64,000 nucleotides of DNA from Laburnicola sp. R22_1 (GCA_014281115.1 JACONQ010000011.1:930001-994000), one strand, 5' to 3'. Positions 21,525-34,045 are shown, counted from the first letter of the stretch. Numbers and translations are program-made. Notes: a model not told the origin generated them from the letters alone.

Positions 21525-22367
21525 TTTGCGTGGACAGTTGGAAGGTCCAAGTGGTCTGGGAGGAAAGTTCGATCGATGTATTGTGGACAAGAGAAATTCC
21601 CAGCCCTTAAGTATGCCAGCATTCTGCGCGAACCGCAAGAGGATAGCTTCCAAAACACAGTGAACCATGGATTGACTTGGAGGCATCTTCACATGTCGTA
21701 TGCTGATATCTAACTATAGAACAAATCGCCATGGATTTTAGTATTGGAACCATGGTTCGTTCGTTGTACTTTGATGCCTGACGCACCGCAGCACCATACG
21801 ATACGAAAAAAGAAACCACGCAACGTGGATGAAACTCATGGTAACCCTTCAGGAAACGCAGTTAGTAATACCTACAGTCTTTGCAGACATTTGAACAGTC
21901 GATCACTATACGTGACCTAGGCGCTTGCATAACATAATACACCATGAAAATTCACATGTGCGTCCATGACACTGAGTCATTTTTGGCGCTGCTGTATTTC
22001 GTACCCATGGTACAGTACTAGGGAAAAAGTTTGAGTACACTGTGTTACCCTAGGATAAGCAATACCATGGTCAACTGTACTCAAACTTCTGTCCTGTGAC
22101 TGCATGGTCTGTGGTCGCGCAAATCCCGTCAGACGACAAATAGCTGCCCAAAATTCAGAAATCCCGGTCGTAGAGTGTTTGGCGTGGAAAGCGTAGTAAA
22201 AGGACAACACAACCTCCTGTCGAAATATCTTCCTTAAAACGTGATGAAACATACATAATATAATTAATTCGCGTATGTGAAGCTGACACAGATACTCTCC
22301 ACCATACCCTCTGAAACCTCGGGCTCATCTGCATAAACACTGTCCCTTGACCGATTCTTCCACCATC
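21525..22367. other. Intergenic, one transposon-like copy
   Basis: No gene recognised apart from element copy E. It separates the proline-rich gene promoter from the 3' end of MSH4. Confidence 0.5.
22011..22104. mobile_element. MITE-like element, copy E (best preserved)
   Basis: It has perfect inner inverted repeats agtttgagtaca (22029-22040) and tgtactcaaact (22076-22087) around the core tgtgttaccctaggataagc. The outer ends, tacagtactagggaaa and the complement of tgtcctgtgactgca, match the consensus. ccatg occurs just outside both ends in mirror orientation. Confidence 0.82.
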
Positions 22368-25300
22368 CTAAAGTTCGTTCTCGGAAACCGCCCTAACCGA
22401 CGACGACATGGTATCAGAATCCACCCTGATGGTAGACGACGACTCCGTCGGGGTAATTCTCGAATCGATCGAAATAACAGACGGCTGACGCACGCGCGCT
22501 TCAGACCCCTCCTCAGCATCCTCCATCTGCTCATCTTCAAAATCATCCTCCCTCATTTCTGCATCGTCATCCACGTCTTCTTCCTCACTCTCCACTACAC
22601 CTTTCTCATCCTCGTTGATAGCCGTCATTCGATTGATGAATTCCTTCTGCAGCTCCCTTAGCCACGTAGCCAGTAACTCGCCCTCCATTGTCCCATTGTA
22701 TGCTTGCACAAGATGCTCTTTCAGATCGAGAATAAGCTTGCGGCGACGCTCGGCGATGACGTTCTTGGACGTCTTCTTCTTCTGTAAGAGGCGCCTTTCG
22801 AGCTTGTGCGCAAAATATGTTGCATCCTCAAGGACACGTGGTGGGAGGGGAACTACTCGGGCAAGAGCGAGGCCATAGTGGGATTCCTGGACAGCGCCTT
22901 CGACAGCGCGGTAGAGCATGGTTATAGTGTCATCGTCCCCGATCTAAGTATGATGAGCACAGATCCATGAATTGCGCCGGAGTGCCTACCTCGACTGCAA
23001 GATGGAGGCAGATCACACCGTTGCGCTCGGACAAGATGGTTGCCAAATCCTTGAAATGAGTAGCGAACCAAACCAGAGCCTACAAAACTTCAGTACCGAA
23101 CAATTGGGCTGCTATACGGACTCACCCTGCTATCAACAAGAGCCTCGGCGATGGCGATAGCAATTGCAAGACCATCACGTGTGCTGGTACCGCGGCCAAG
23201 CTCATCAATGATCGCCCTATGTTTGTGAGTGGAAACTGAGCATTATGAGAAGTTACTCACATGCCCCGTCTCTCAAGATTGCGCAGAATGAACGCAATCT
23301 CTCGCATCTCCGCTGCAAACGTAGACACGTTGCTCTCAATGCTGTCATCCAGACCGACTCTAGCAAACAGGTGGTGTAATATGGGGAACGAGGCGCTGCT
23401 TGCAGATACACTAAACATAATTAATGTACAGGTCATTGCGGTCAGGATAGGGAAGCGTACAAACTCCCAACCTGGGCCATAATGGACAGGAGGGCGACAG
23501 TGCGAATGAAAGTGCTCTTTCCACTCATGTTGCAACCCGTAATGATCTGGAAGCGAGACTGTTGAGTGGCATACACATCGTTCGGAATGAACTTCGTCTG
23601 CATGATTTTCTCACGGATTGGGTGTCGGGCTGCTTTGATGCCGAGGGTATCACTGATGCGAGGCCGGACTACGAATCGTTAGCTGAAAACTACATCGCTG
23701 GCTCTTACCTTTTACCATAATCGTTGATAGTCACAAGGTGTGCAAATGCAGAGAGCTGTTTCATTTAGTCGCGAATCAGAAGAAACAGATCTTGCGACTG
23801 ACCATGTCGAGCATCGCAATAGCTTCACAGATCTTGAATAGTGCAGACATATGCCCGCGTACCTCCTCGATAAGAGCCTGAACAGCCTCATCGCCTGCTT
23901 GTGTTAGCTTAGCTGCCGGGTTGTTATACCAAACCTACTCATTAAGACGACCTCCTGATGAGAGATATTGATCTAATAAAGGTTAACAGACACCATTGTT
24001 ACTCGGCTCCCATGTATACCTTCTGATTCCTCTTCATTAACTCCACAGTCTGGCACTCAATCATGTTCTTCTTGCGGATCACATTGGTGAAAACCGGAGG
24101 GAGGGCCCTGTTGTCAAGTTCTGCTGCTGAAATGCGGATGTAGAAATGGCGAGCGGCCTCGTACTTGAGATCGAGCTTGAGGTCGTATTCCTCTGGGCAT
24201 ATGACTTAGTCCCTATAACAAGCACAAGGAAGAGATAATTTACCACTCAGCTCAGTGGCATGCTGATAAGCATCCTCCATTGCCTCTTTGTAGGTAGTAC
24301 GTGCCACGTCAAGCAGGCCATTGACTCCCGATTTGACTGCATAGTTACGCTGATTTCGGAGCTCAAGTGGCTGCCGTGCGTAGGCGGTGTCTTCGTTTAT
24401 GTAGCCATTGATGAGGTCATGAACTGGTACGACGTTCTCTGGGGCACAAAGCTGGGATCAAGTTAGTTTGATAAAAGGCAAACTCTCATCGACCGAACCT
24501 CGCGGATATTGTTCAACATCCAACTTCGGGCTCCCGTAAGCGCCTCATAGATGGGATTTACTGAGGTGACGAATTGTTTCAGCATGATGACCTGGTTGAT
24601 ACTCTGTTCAGTGGTGCGGATAGTAGGCTTGGTCGGAATGATGATAAGCTGGATTGGAAACGTTAGCACGACGTGCTGCTGATCTAGATGTAGACCATAC
24701 AGTTGTCAGTATTTTATCAGCATCCAGGAAGTTTTTCAAAGCTGTTCGGTTAGCATAGAACATGTCCTCCTTGGTTTGTAACTCGTCGACTGCATCATAT
24801 CGCTTGTTCAGGGTGTCGACATCAGTAAGCGGCTGGAGAACGTTGCTGCGGAGGAGACGGGCTCCCATGGGCGTCTGGGTCTCGTTGAGAAGCCCAAACA
24901 GACAGTCCTTAGACTTCGGATTATGCAGGTTCTGAACCAACTCCAGCGAGTAGATGGTAGACACATCGATCATCATAGAGCCTTCGGATGGCTCGTACTT
25001 CATCCTGAGCGAGTGGAAAGGGAACTTGACGCCGAGACCCAGTTCGATGTATTTCAACACCTGAATCGGGGTCAATTCAGAAGCCCACTGGTGGGATCGA
25101 TCCTCTTACAGCAGCTATGCAGCACACTGCATAGTAACTGCCAGAGGCAGAGAGCTTGATAGCCTCCACATCGTCATCAAGGGCCAGCGTCTTGATATAG
25201 TCGAAGCCCACATTCTCAGCCCAGTACTTACGGTCCAGAAGCGTCATCTTACTGTCCATTACCTCCAGGTTCTCCTCAATGATAGAGAACAGCTTGGACT

Positions 25301-25682
25301 GGGGGCTCGCAGCAGTAGCCATGACGAGGATCTCAGACGGACCATAGACGCGTAGCTTGTGGATTGTCTTGACGTACGTCTGGCTATCGCATATCTGACA
25401 AAGTACTGCTTCTCCAGTGTCTAGATTGACGAAAGCTATGCCGACTGTAGGCGAGATGCCGCGCGATTCAGCGACGGAACAGACAACCGTCTGAGCTTCA
25501 ACACGAGCAATAGTCGACGCACCCGTCCTGGGTCGAGCAGTGGAAGGCCTTCCGGTACTTCGGCGAGTCCTAGGACGGGACGTTGTAGTAGTGTTGTATT
25601 CGCCATATCCGTAGGAATTGGATGGGTAGGTTGAGCCCGCGGAAGTGCTGTAAGAGCTTGGCGGCCGTGATTGCCGATTCAT
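22368..25682 (-). CDS. MSH4: Meiotic MutS homologue Msh4
   Basis: Thirteen exons on the complement: 25110..25682, 24701..25060, 24499..24648, 24244..24436, 24020..24192, 23939..23972, 23803..23894, 23716..23755, 23461..23668, 23261..23410, 23126..23216, 22990..23079, 22368..22943. They give 909 aa in one frame; introns are 44-62 nt. Msh4-Msh5 stabilises Holliday-junction intermediates for crossovers in meiosis. Residues ~1-50 are low-complexity; MutS II starts near SPTVGIAFVNLDTGEAVLCQ, with no mismatch-binding domain I, as expected for Msh4. The ATPase shows Walker A ITGCNMSGKSTF (Cys in place of the usual Pro), Walker [16 protein letters not shown], the FATHFKDL switch and then a helical dimer end. 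The acidic tail (~100 residues, EEEDVDDDAEMRED) is unusual in length. Exon 4's acceptor (ccccagag) is the least certain. Confidence 0.9.
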
Positions 25683-26233
25683 CGTGGTCAGTCGAGCTGT
25701 ACGGTCAATGCGTGATCAATTGCCTTTCATCTCTTAATTCTTTGGAGAGAGAAAGCGTGAGTGTGCTTGGGTGAAAGCAGTTGAGGTCAGACGCGTGGAA
25801 GTTGACGGACCCGCTGTCACATCGCTTAGCGCGTCACCCCTGCTAGCGTAGGCAGCTTTTGAATAGGCACCATAGGTATTGCGATCTACGGCTCCCCTCA
25901 CCGGCAAAGAATAAGAGTTTACATGTGATAGAAGTATAGTTGTGGCATATGCGCATCTAGTGGTTTGGCTTATTGTGAATCACATACCTGAGGTATCGCC
26001 CGGAAAAAAAAAATCGTCCCCGCCCGGGTATCTCACGCTAGCGTCCGCTCCTTATCGATAGCATCCAGGAAATTTTGGAATCCTACTCCCATGCTCCCCT
26101 CCATCAGTGCGCATACTAGATTCACCAAAGTACGCCTAGTCGCAGTAGCTGGAGGTAGCGTTGTATAAGCCAGAGTCTTCAAAGTGGTGTGTTGTAATCC
26201 AGGCGGTACTATTACAATAACAAGCCGGACACC

Positions 26234-27766
26234 ATGGCGACGCAATACCCACCCCCATCGAAGCGCCAAAAGCGCGAAACGCTCGAATCAACCCGCACCC
26301 AAGACACCACAGCCATACCCGATGGCAGCATCCGCATCCGCTTCGTAGACCAGTCCACGGGCACGTCGGGCACCCTCCCCGTGCTCACAGTCCCCTTGTC
26401 ACAAGCCACCACCACCAACCTCAACCTCCTGCTCAACAGTCTCAAAGACCAAGCCGACGACGACTCGATTCCCTACCGATTCTACCATGGCGACTCGCCA
26501 GAGGCCCTCGGCGACAAAGAAAATGTGTACAATGCGCTTGTGCGGCCTGGGCGCGTCACCGCTGAAGAGGAGGTGGTGCTGCAGTATGCGCCGCAGGCAG
26601 TGTTCCGCGTCCAAGCGGTGAGCCGCTGTGCGGCGGCGGTGAGCGGGCATGGCGAGAATATTCTAGCGGTGCAGTTCAGTCCGAAGAATAGTTCGCGGAT
26701 GGCGAGTGGGAGCGGCGACAAGACGGTGCGGATATGGGATTGCGATACGGGGACGCCGGCGTTTACCCTCAAAGGGCACTCGAGGTGGGTACTGGCTGTA
26801 AGCTACTCGCCAGATGGGTCACTACTTGCGTCGGGCGGGTACGATAACGAGGTGCGGATATGGGATCCGGAGAAGGGGAAGCAGATTGGCCCGCCGTTGA
26901 AGGGGCATACCAACTTCATCACGAGCTTGTCGTGGGAACCGTATCATCTGCAACAGCTGGGACGACCGAGGGTAGCCAGCTCGAGCAAAGATGGCACAGT
27001 GAGGGTGTGGGATGCCGTGGGAGGGAAGATGGAGTTCGCGCTCTCGGGCCACAAGGGCAGCGTTACATGCGTCAAGTGGGGAGGAACAGGGAAAATGTAC
27101 ACATGCTCGCACGACAAGACCGTCAAAGTATGGAACGCCGACCAAGGCGCCCTCGTCCACACACTCTCCGGCCACGCCCACTGGGTAAACCACCTCGCCC
27201 TCTCCACCGACTTCGTCCTCCGAACCGCCTACCACGACCACACCGGCAAAGTCCCCCCAACCGCAGAAGCCAAGCTCGCAAAAGCTCAATCCCGCTTCGA
27301 CAAAGCGGCAACCATCAACGGAGAAATCGTCGAACGTCTAGCGACCGCCTCAGAAGACTGCACCCTCTTCCTCTGGACACCCCTCAGCAGCACCAAGCCC
27401 GTCACGCGAATGACCGGCCACCAGAAGCAAATCAACCAAGTCTGTTTCTCGCCCGACGGCACTCTCCTCGCCTCTACCGCCTGGGACAACCACGTCAAGC
27501 TGTGGTCTGCGCGGGACGGCAAGTTTCTCTTCACGCTCCGCGCGCACGTGGGACCCGTGTATATGGCGAGTTTCTCCGCAGATAGCCGCTTACTCGCGAG
27601 CTGTAGCAAGGACACCACCCTCAAGGTGTGGGACATGCGCACTGGCAAGCTAAAACAGGATCTGCCGGGCCACAAGGATCAAGTCTTTGCGCTGGATTGG
27701 AGTCCCGATGGAGAGCGCGTCGGGAGCGGTGGTGCCGATAAGCAGATTCGCATATGGAGGAACTGA
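26234..27766 (+). CDS. RSA4: Ribosome assembly protein Rsa4 (Notchless WD40)
   Basis: Intronless, 510 aa. Rsa4 sits on pre-60S particles and its N-terminal ubiquitin-like NLE domain is pulled by the MIDAS domain of the AAA giant Rea1, driving release of assembly factors. Here the NLE domain spans ~30-130 (SIRIRFVDQSTGTSGTLPVLTVPL; polar LQYAPQAVFRVQAVSRC at its end), followed by eight WD40 repeats (GHGENILAVQFSP, GHSRWVLAVSYSPDG, GHTNFITSLSWEP, GHKGSVTCVKWGG, GHAHWVNHLALS, GHQKQINQVCFSPDG, AHVGPVYMASFSADS, GHKDQVFALDWSPDG). The insertion between repeats five and six (HTGKVPPTAEAKLAKAQSRF) is typical of the family. Divergent from MSH4 with 551 bp between starts. Confidence 0.95.
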   Translation: MATQYPPPSKRQKRETLESTRTQDTTAIPDGSIRIRFVDQSTGTSGTLPVLTVPLSQATTTNLNLLLNSLKDQADDDSIPYRFYHGDSPEALGDKENVYNALVRPGRVTAEEEVVLQYAPQAVFRVQAVSRCAAAVSGHGENILAVQFSPKNSSRMASGSGDKTVRIWDCDTGTPAFTLKGHSRWVLAVSYSPDGSLLASGGYDNEVRIWDPEKGKQIGPPLKGHTNFITSLSWEPYHLQQLGRPRVASSSKDGTVRVWDAVGGKMEFALSGHKGSVTCVKWGGTGKMYTCSHDKTVKVWNADQGALVHTLSGHAHWVNHLALSTDFVLRTAYHDHTGKVPPTAEAKLAKAQSRFDKAATINGEIVERLATASEDCTLFLWTPLSSTKPVTRMTGHQKQINQVCFSPDGTLLASTAWDNHVKLWSARDGKFLFTLRAHVGPVYMASFSADSRLLASCSKDTTLKVWDMRTGKLKQDLPGHKDQVFALDWSPDGERVGSGGADKQIRIWRN

Positions 27767-28346
27767 GTGGGTGTCATGCCAATGATGCGCAATCCATAGT
27801 AACAGTAATACATCAAAAAAGTCATGTTTTTCAAAAAAGTTAGGCGTGTGCCTTTTAGGAGTTCAGAGTGGAGCCAGAATACACTCACGAACTGAAGGAA
27901 GGTACATTGGTTCATGGTATAGTGTACTGAGTGAGTCCAGGATACGTGATGTATAGGATGGATACACCCATGGGCTACTATCCCGTGTGCCCGGCAAACA
28001 CATTCATACGCTATAGTCACACAGAAGGAAGATGGAAATCTCTGCTTTGTTCAAAAGCGGGTGCACATTGGAGGTATCCTAACTATCAATTATAACCACG
28101 GACCCTTTTGCACCAGGCGTCCGAGCGACCCAACGAAAAGCTAATTCCAGAGGCAAACGTGGTATACAAAACAAAGTACCTCGCGGGAGCAGCGCAAGAA
28201 GTGCCCAAGATCGTGTGTTGCCCAGTGTAGATTCTCCCCATTCACACTTTCGGAGATCTTAGCAGTTGCATCCATATCCAATCATGTACACGATTCCGAT
28301 TCCCCTCCTCTTTCTCATTGTTTCGTCCATCTCACATAGGGTATCT
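27767..28346. other. Intergenic, convergent 3' flanks
   Basis: Between the 3' ends of RSA4 (plus) and the small TM gene (minus). No coding signal or repeat seen. Confidence 0.5.
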
Positions 28347-28589
28347 TTATACGTGTGGCTTGTTGGCGTTCATCTGGTCAAGGTGGTCAGCTTGGTGGTG
28401 CTTATCCATTTGTTTGGGTGTTCTTACCCTCTTCGAGATGAATAGGCCGATCAGGAGGATGGCGACAGCACCGACGATGGCGAACACGACGATGACACCG
28501 GGTTCCCTGGAAGCGAAGTTGCCACGCTTGACAAGCTGGGTGAGAGCAGCCTCGCTGCGCGCGACGAGAGACATGTCGATAGCGGCCAT
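28347..28589 (-). CDS. Small single-pass membrane protein (80 aa)
   Basis: Met start MAAIDMSLVARSEAALTQLV, a short polar segment, one strong TM helix (~31-51, GVIVVFAIVGAVAILLIGLF), then a basic stop-transfer (SKRVRTP) and a His/Gln/Asn-rich tail. The charge pattern suggests N-out/C-in. I do not recognise the family. The short length makes chance possible, but the TM plus stop-transfer arrangement is convincing. Confidence 0.5.
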   Translation of the reverse strand: MAAIDMSLVARSEAALTQLVKRGNFASREPGVIVVFAIVGAVAILLIGLFISKRVRTPKQMDKHHQADHLDQMNANKPHV

Positions 28590-29990
28590 TGTGACTGGTT
28601 TCTGTGCATGTCAGCAGCACGTTCGTAAAGACACCCACACGCAATTCGTGAGCGACATAAATATTGCGAGATCCGCGGAAGCTTGGGCCGTTCCTAAACG
28701 AGCATGCGTCGGCGCTAGACTTGTTGCAAGGGAAGAATCGTCGCCACGGTCTCGGACAAAAGAGCTCCAATTGTTATATCGGCGGCGAATCCAGCGTACC
28801 TTTTCGACTGGGGAGGTTCGCTCAAGGAAGCGAGGCGATCCGAAGTTGCTTTGAAGCTGTCTTGCGGCTGCAGAAGACAGGAGCTGGTCAGCGCGATCAG
28901 TCGTCCCGGCGTCGCGTGCAAGGTGGAGGAGATGGACTCGAGAAGACTGTGAGACAGAACATCCAAAACAGAGGCCGGAGGGTTGTCGGCGGGTGTGCGC
29001 CTTATTATATGGGGTGCGGGTCGCCGAAAATTCTGCTTCGTTGAGGCATTTGTTCAGTCCTGTTGGCCGCGCGGGACCGGCGGCATGTCCGGTAGGAGGT
29101 CCTCTTGCCATTGACGGCGCACACAAGGAGAATAGAATACGTACCTGGATCGCGTAGCTGCGGCGGCGAGGTGCTGAGCGTTAAGGGGTGCGAGGGAAGA
29201 GGACGAGGAACGGCGTGGACAAGAGAAACGGAAATGTTGGGCGAGGAAGCTGGTCCTGGGAGCAGGCCGGCCGATCTAGACAGCGCAGCCAATCAGGAAA
29301 GAGCGGGGCAGACACAGGAAGGAATCACGGGAGCCGTGCGCGACCTCGGGATGGACAAAAGTGAGCGCCAGTGCCGTAATTCACGCTGCCCAAGGTCAAT
29401 TCAGGCACACAAGCTGCATGCGCACAAGCTGCTTCACTCGCCGGCTTCTTGCGCCTTCACCAGACTCGTGTCTACGAGCGCTGGACATTGCGTTCGCAGC
29501 GAGCTCGGTCGACCCCAACGGCGGCTCCACGGCTCCACCCACGGTGACCCACGCTTGGCTAGCGGACGGACCTGCTCGTTAGGTCATCAGATGCGTATCT
29601 GAGCAAATGACTCTGAGCCCCCGGTGCCTCGGCGCCGACGTCCCAGCAGCTGGCTAGAGTGTGCTGGAAATGCCTCACGCCTGGACGTGCCCGCGAGAGA
29701 AATGGCGCAGGCAGAGCAGAGCACACCGCGCCGATTGCATCCGGCTGCCATGCAGCGCGCGCCGAACCGGCCTGAGGCTGCAACTGAGTTGCCGGAGAGA
29801 TCACCACCAAGCTTTTTCGTCATCTGCGCCAAGTCGGCGAAGCGTCAAGTAGCCCGCATTGGCATCGAGCTTCGCGCACCGGCCGTCGTCATGTTGCGTG
29901 GGGGCACTTATCGTGGGTTTTCCGACTTCAGTACATGTGAAAATTTCGACGTCTATATGTACCAAGATCAATATACAGCAGCAATTCCCT
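28590..29990. other. 1.4 kb GC-rich intergenic region
   Basis: Many overlapping ORFs in all frames, which is expected from high GC. None has a domain, signal or intron support. I see no gene here. Confidence 0.5.
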
Positions 29991-32900
29991 CTACATCAGG
30001 CTCGATCGGCCACCAATCTCAGTCCCGCCTTGACCGCTGGGCATCTCTCCATTTCGCCCAACAACAAACTCTCTATAGATGCCCTCTAACCTCCGCCGCT
30101 CCTGCGCGCTGATACTGCTCCGCGTAGTCGCCAACGAGCTCTCGATATGCGACCATTGGATCTGAGGCTCTTTCCGCGCTTCCTCGCCCTTGGGTCCCTC
30201 GTCTTCATCTTTGCTACCGGGCCGCTGTTGGTGCTGGAGCTGCTTCTGTTTTCTGCGCATACTCTGCAGAGCTTGTATCTTTTGCGCGATCAGAGCGCGT
30301 TCGCTGAGCTGGCCCGAGGGGATGGGTTTGGAGCCGTCAGATGGAGTGTTGGAATCGCCAAAGCGGAAATGCGTGAATTCTGGGATGCCATCTCCTTTGC
30401 CTGATTTGCCTGATGTAGCCTTCTTCTTATTATCGCCACTCTTGGTCGGGTCGCCGAGCTCCGTGTCGCCCAACACGTCATGAATTGCTTCGAGCTGAGC
30501 GTTGTACACAACCGCTTGGAGGTCAGCCCCTGAATAGCCTTCGGTGCGTTGAGCGATCTCGCGCAGATTTTCGCCCTCGGTACCGGTTCCCAAAAGGGAG
30601 GGGGCGAGGTGCAACTTGCGCGTAACTGCTTTCAATATATCGATGCGTTCTTCCAGGGCTGGCATGTCGCATATGAGGCTCTTGTCTAGACGCCCTGGGC
30701 GGAGAAGGGCTGGATCGATCAGATCTGGCCGGGAAGTTGCAGCGAGGACATATACCCCACTGAGGCCTTCAGCACCATCCATCTGAGTGAGCAGCTGGTT
30801 AACGACCCGGTCTGTGACACCCGTGGAGTCGTGGCCACGCTTAGGTGCTATCGAGTCGAACTCGTCGAAGAAGAGGACACACGGCCTAGCTGCTTCGGCA
30901 CGCTCGAACAAGTCGCGAACGGACTTTTCAGACGCACCAATATATTTGTTCAGGATTTCTGGACCCTTGACTGATATGAAGTTGAGTCCGCATTCACCTG
31001 CCACGGCAGATGCCAACAACGTTTTGCCGCAACCAGGGTACCCATAAAGAAGGAGGCCTGATCGGAGGCGCAGAGGACATTGTGCAAATATGGGTGCGTA
31101 CGTGGTCGGGTACTGTAGCGTTTCCAGTAGTACTTGGCGCGTTGTGAGAAGACCGCCTATCGAATCCCATTTTGTTGTAGAGGATTGCAGTGTCACGTTT
31201 CGTAGAGATGCGGGAGTGAAGCCTGTCAGTGCTTGGGTGTAGTCTTCTCGTGTTAGGGTTATAGTGCTCGCATTGGAGGACTCGGTAACAGAGCGGATGA
31301 GAGCTTCGTTTCGCGCCCGTGACGTGAGTAGAACTAGGTCGCCAGGCATGTATCCGTCGGTTTGACCGGCGAGATCGAGGAAATCGATGGTCGGATCCAC
31401 GACAAAACCATCTTCCTCGGAGGTGCCATTATACTCTATGCTTGAACCGCTCGGCTGACTTCGGTGTGAGGTGCTCGGACGGCTAGTCGAAGGCGATGGA
31501 GGAAACGCATGCCCGGAAGGAGGTGCATCATTCGATGTCATTGACTGAGGTTTTTCATCTTGATGGGCAAGCTGTTCGAGCACCTTCCTCCGGCCATCCT
31601 TGTTTGGCGCTTTCAGACTCACGATTTCTCGTACAATATGTCCACCGATGATGACATTATTGAGGGCTTCCTTTCCCTGCGCCGTGGCGAGTAATACTAC
31701 TCCGGAGTCCAGAGTGCAATATTGCCGAACGATGGTAACGATGCTTTCGCTAACATGTCGGCTCCGTCCGTTCTCATTGCCCACTTGAAGCTCGGTCTCG
31801 ACCGGGCAGAGCTTGTCTAGATCGTCCAAGATGACAATAGCATTGCCACCGTATCTGGCACCCCAAGCTGCAGATGCAAATAGTCGGGTGAGTGTCTCCT
31901 TGATGGTTGATACTCTTGTCTCATCCGTGACAAGCTTGCGGCAAGAAAAGTAAACCGTATTAAAAAGATACTCGGTACGAAGTTGGTGAGCCAGAAGCTG
32001 GGCACAGTTTGTCTTGCCCGCGCCCAAGCCTCCTGTCAATAGCACCGACGAACTGTGTGTTAAATGCGACCTTAATTGTTCAATCAGTGCATCGATGCCA
32101 ACCAGCGTCGGATGTATAGACGGAAGTCGGTCACCTTGCTGCAGGCCCCTTGTCCAAGTGGATGGCGCAGGAACTTCTGCACCAAGTTCTACTGCAGGCT
32201 TCCTTTCGGGGAATAAGACCCATGCCACACCAGAAGGAGGCTGTGGTGGGTCGAATCGTACTATGCCTCCCTGCCAGCCCAGGTTCGAGTCGTTTACAGG
32301 AGGTAAGATCATGCCGTCAGTAACAGGTCCGTCTAGAATACCATCCTTCTTGCCATAGGTTGTCTTGATTCGTTGAATTGCATCCTCCTGTTCCTGCTTG
32401 GTTTCTCCGCCAAATCGCAACGAAGTACTAGTTTGGCTGGCAGTAGCCGAGAACGGGAGGATCTTTATTGTCTTGAGCAACGGATCTTTGTCTTTCGAGC
32501 TAGAGCTTTGCGGCCTGATGGATGACGGTTTAGCGGTCTGGTTTGGAGCAGCCTCTAAGCGGACGAGGCCGCCTACGAGGCCTTCGCAACCCAGTACTCT
32601 GCACATATCAGAAGAAAGAGCAACATGCCGGCCATCGGGTGCATCTTCCCATGTTCCAATCCTTGCCACTACTCGCATAGCGGGCTTCTCCTGTTCCTGC
32701 TCTTTAGACATGTCAACTGGTTCCTGTAGGCCAGCTGGTTTTACAACGGCCACTGATACCCAAGTCACCCCTCTGAGGGCTTTGGTAAGGAGAACATCCT
32801 TATCGACCCATATCTTGAGTCCTTCTGCGCTGGTGCTATCTTCCTCGTCAAACCATTCCGTCGCAATGCTTCGATCTACGCCTCGTAGAAACACTATGCC

Positions 32901-33763
32901 GCGGTTGGGTTGTTCATCCCGACCACTGCGGCGCCTAACCGTACTCGCGGTGCTCTTTCCGCTCTTTCTCGAAGCTCCGCCGACGCTTCGGCTCTCGCGC
33001 CCAGAACTCCGTTCTGCCTTCTGGCGTGTCTTTGGCGCAACAATGACTTCGGCATCAGGTGATATCTTCACGAAGTGAGATTCTACGGACGGCGCAGGGG
33101 TGACTGAGGTGACGATGATGTTGGCGGTAGTCGTAGGTGACAAGTGAAGAGTTAGAGGATGCGACGACTGGGCTTGCGGATTGGGCAGAGCGCGTATTTG
33201 GGACAGGAAGTTCAGCTCGAGGAACTGAGCATGCAATTCGATCATCTCCCAATCCACGGGCGTCAATGGCTCAATGTTGATAGTGTGCGCCTGCGGAGGG
33301 TCCACATGCAGTAGAAGCCCGACCTTCTGCCCCTCATGAAGACCAATGAGGCGCGCAAATGTCGTATCGACCTCTACCGTCGCAACATCCTGCTCTCTTG
33401 CAGCGGGGCCGCCTCTGGTGCCGCTCAGCCCCTCACGGCTCACGACGGGCGCGAGTTTCCGCTTGCTCTGCATGCCAGTCCATCCCAAGAAGACCGACTT
33501 CTGCGCCGAGGCGTTCTTCGACTCGGAGGCGCCGGGCGGAGGCGGCTGGCGGTAGGAGAGCTCGACCACGACATTCTGCGCGATCTACGTGGGGTGGATG
33601 AGCTTGATCCTGCATAGTGAAAGCGCGCATTGCCTACCGTGTTTGCATTCACCAGGACGGAAACGAGGGAGGAGGGAAGGTTGACAAGGCAATTCTTCAG
33701 AGACTGCTGCAATGCAATCTCAGCCTGCACGGCCTGGCCGGCGGGCTTCTTCGGCGGCGCCAT
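29991..33763 (-). CDS. PEX1: Peroxin-1, AAA ATPase of the peroxisomal exportomer
   Basis: CDS complement(join(29991..33575, 33638..33763)), 1236 aa; a 62-nt intron follows 42 codons. Pex1-Pex6 pulls ubiquitinated Pex5 out of the peroxisomal membrane. Order: N-terminal double-psi barrel domain (start LKNCLVNLPSSLVSVL; VVVELSYRQ; GLHEGQKVGLLL), a basic linker, D1 with a Walker A (GGLGAGKTNC) and Walker B (AIVILDDLDKL), and a canonical D2 with Walker A GYPGCGKTLLAS, Walker B CVLFFDEFDSIAPKRG and the second region of homology AATSRPDLIDPALLRPGRLD. The C-terminal ~170 residues are Gly/Gln-rich and polar. Pex6 is the alternative but its N-domain differs. It shares a 282-bp divergent promoter with MCM7; the RING partner pathway gene PEX10 is 14 kb upstream. 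Confidence 0.94.
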
Positions 33764-34045
33764 GACAGAGGAGAATGAGGTGTGAGAGTACGGCGCACGG
33801 CATGCTTTGCGATTCCAACTGATGAGCTCGCTGCGCTGCGCTACCGAGGTTGTCGGCACCCTTGGCTCTTGAGCTGCCTGTGGGCGGTCACCAGCGGCAG
33901 AAAACCGGCGGCCTGCAGCCAACCAGCGCTTCCCGACGCGCGACGCGAAACTCCAACGCGCCTGCATCGCCAGCCCCGTCTCAACATTGCGACGGTTTCC
34001 CCTCTACGCGCCCCGGTTCTCGAAAACACAACCACTCCAGCAGCA
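33764..34045. promoter_or_regulatory. Divergent PEX1-MCM7 promoter region
   Basis: The 282 bp between two start codons must carry both promoters and leaders. It is GC-rich and holds acgcgcgacgcgaaa-like words (33936-33950, within cccgacgcgcgacgcgaaac) resembling the MCB/MluI-type ACGCG box bound by MBF. MBF sites are known upstream of S-phase genes, so they would suit MCM7; binding here is inference. Confidence 0.5.

Noticed and set aside
28600..29990. Many overlapping ORFs of 80-170 codons
   Set aside because: GC-rich DNA gives open frames in all six readings; no domain, signal peptide or splice support.
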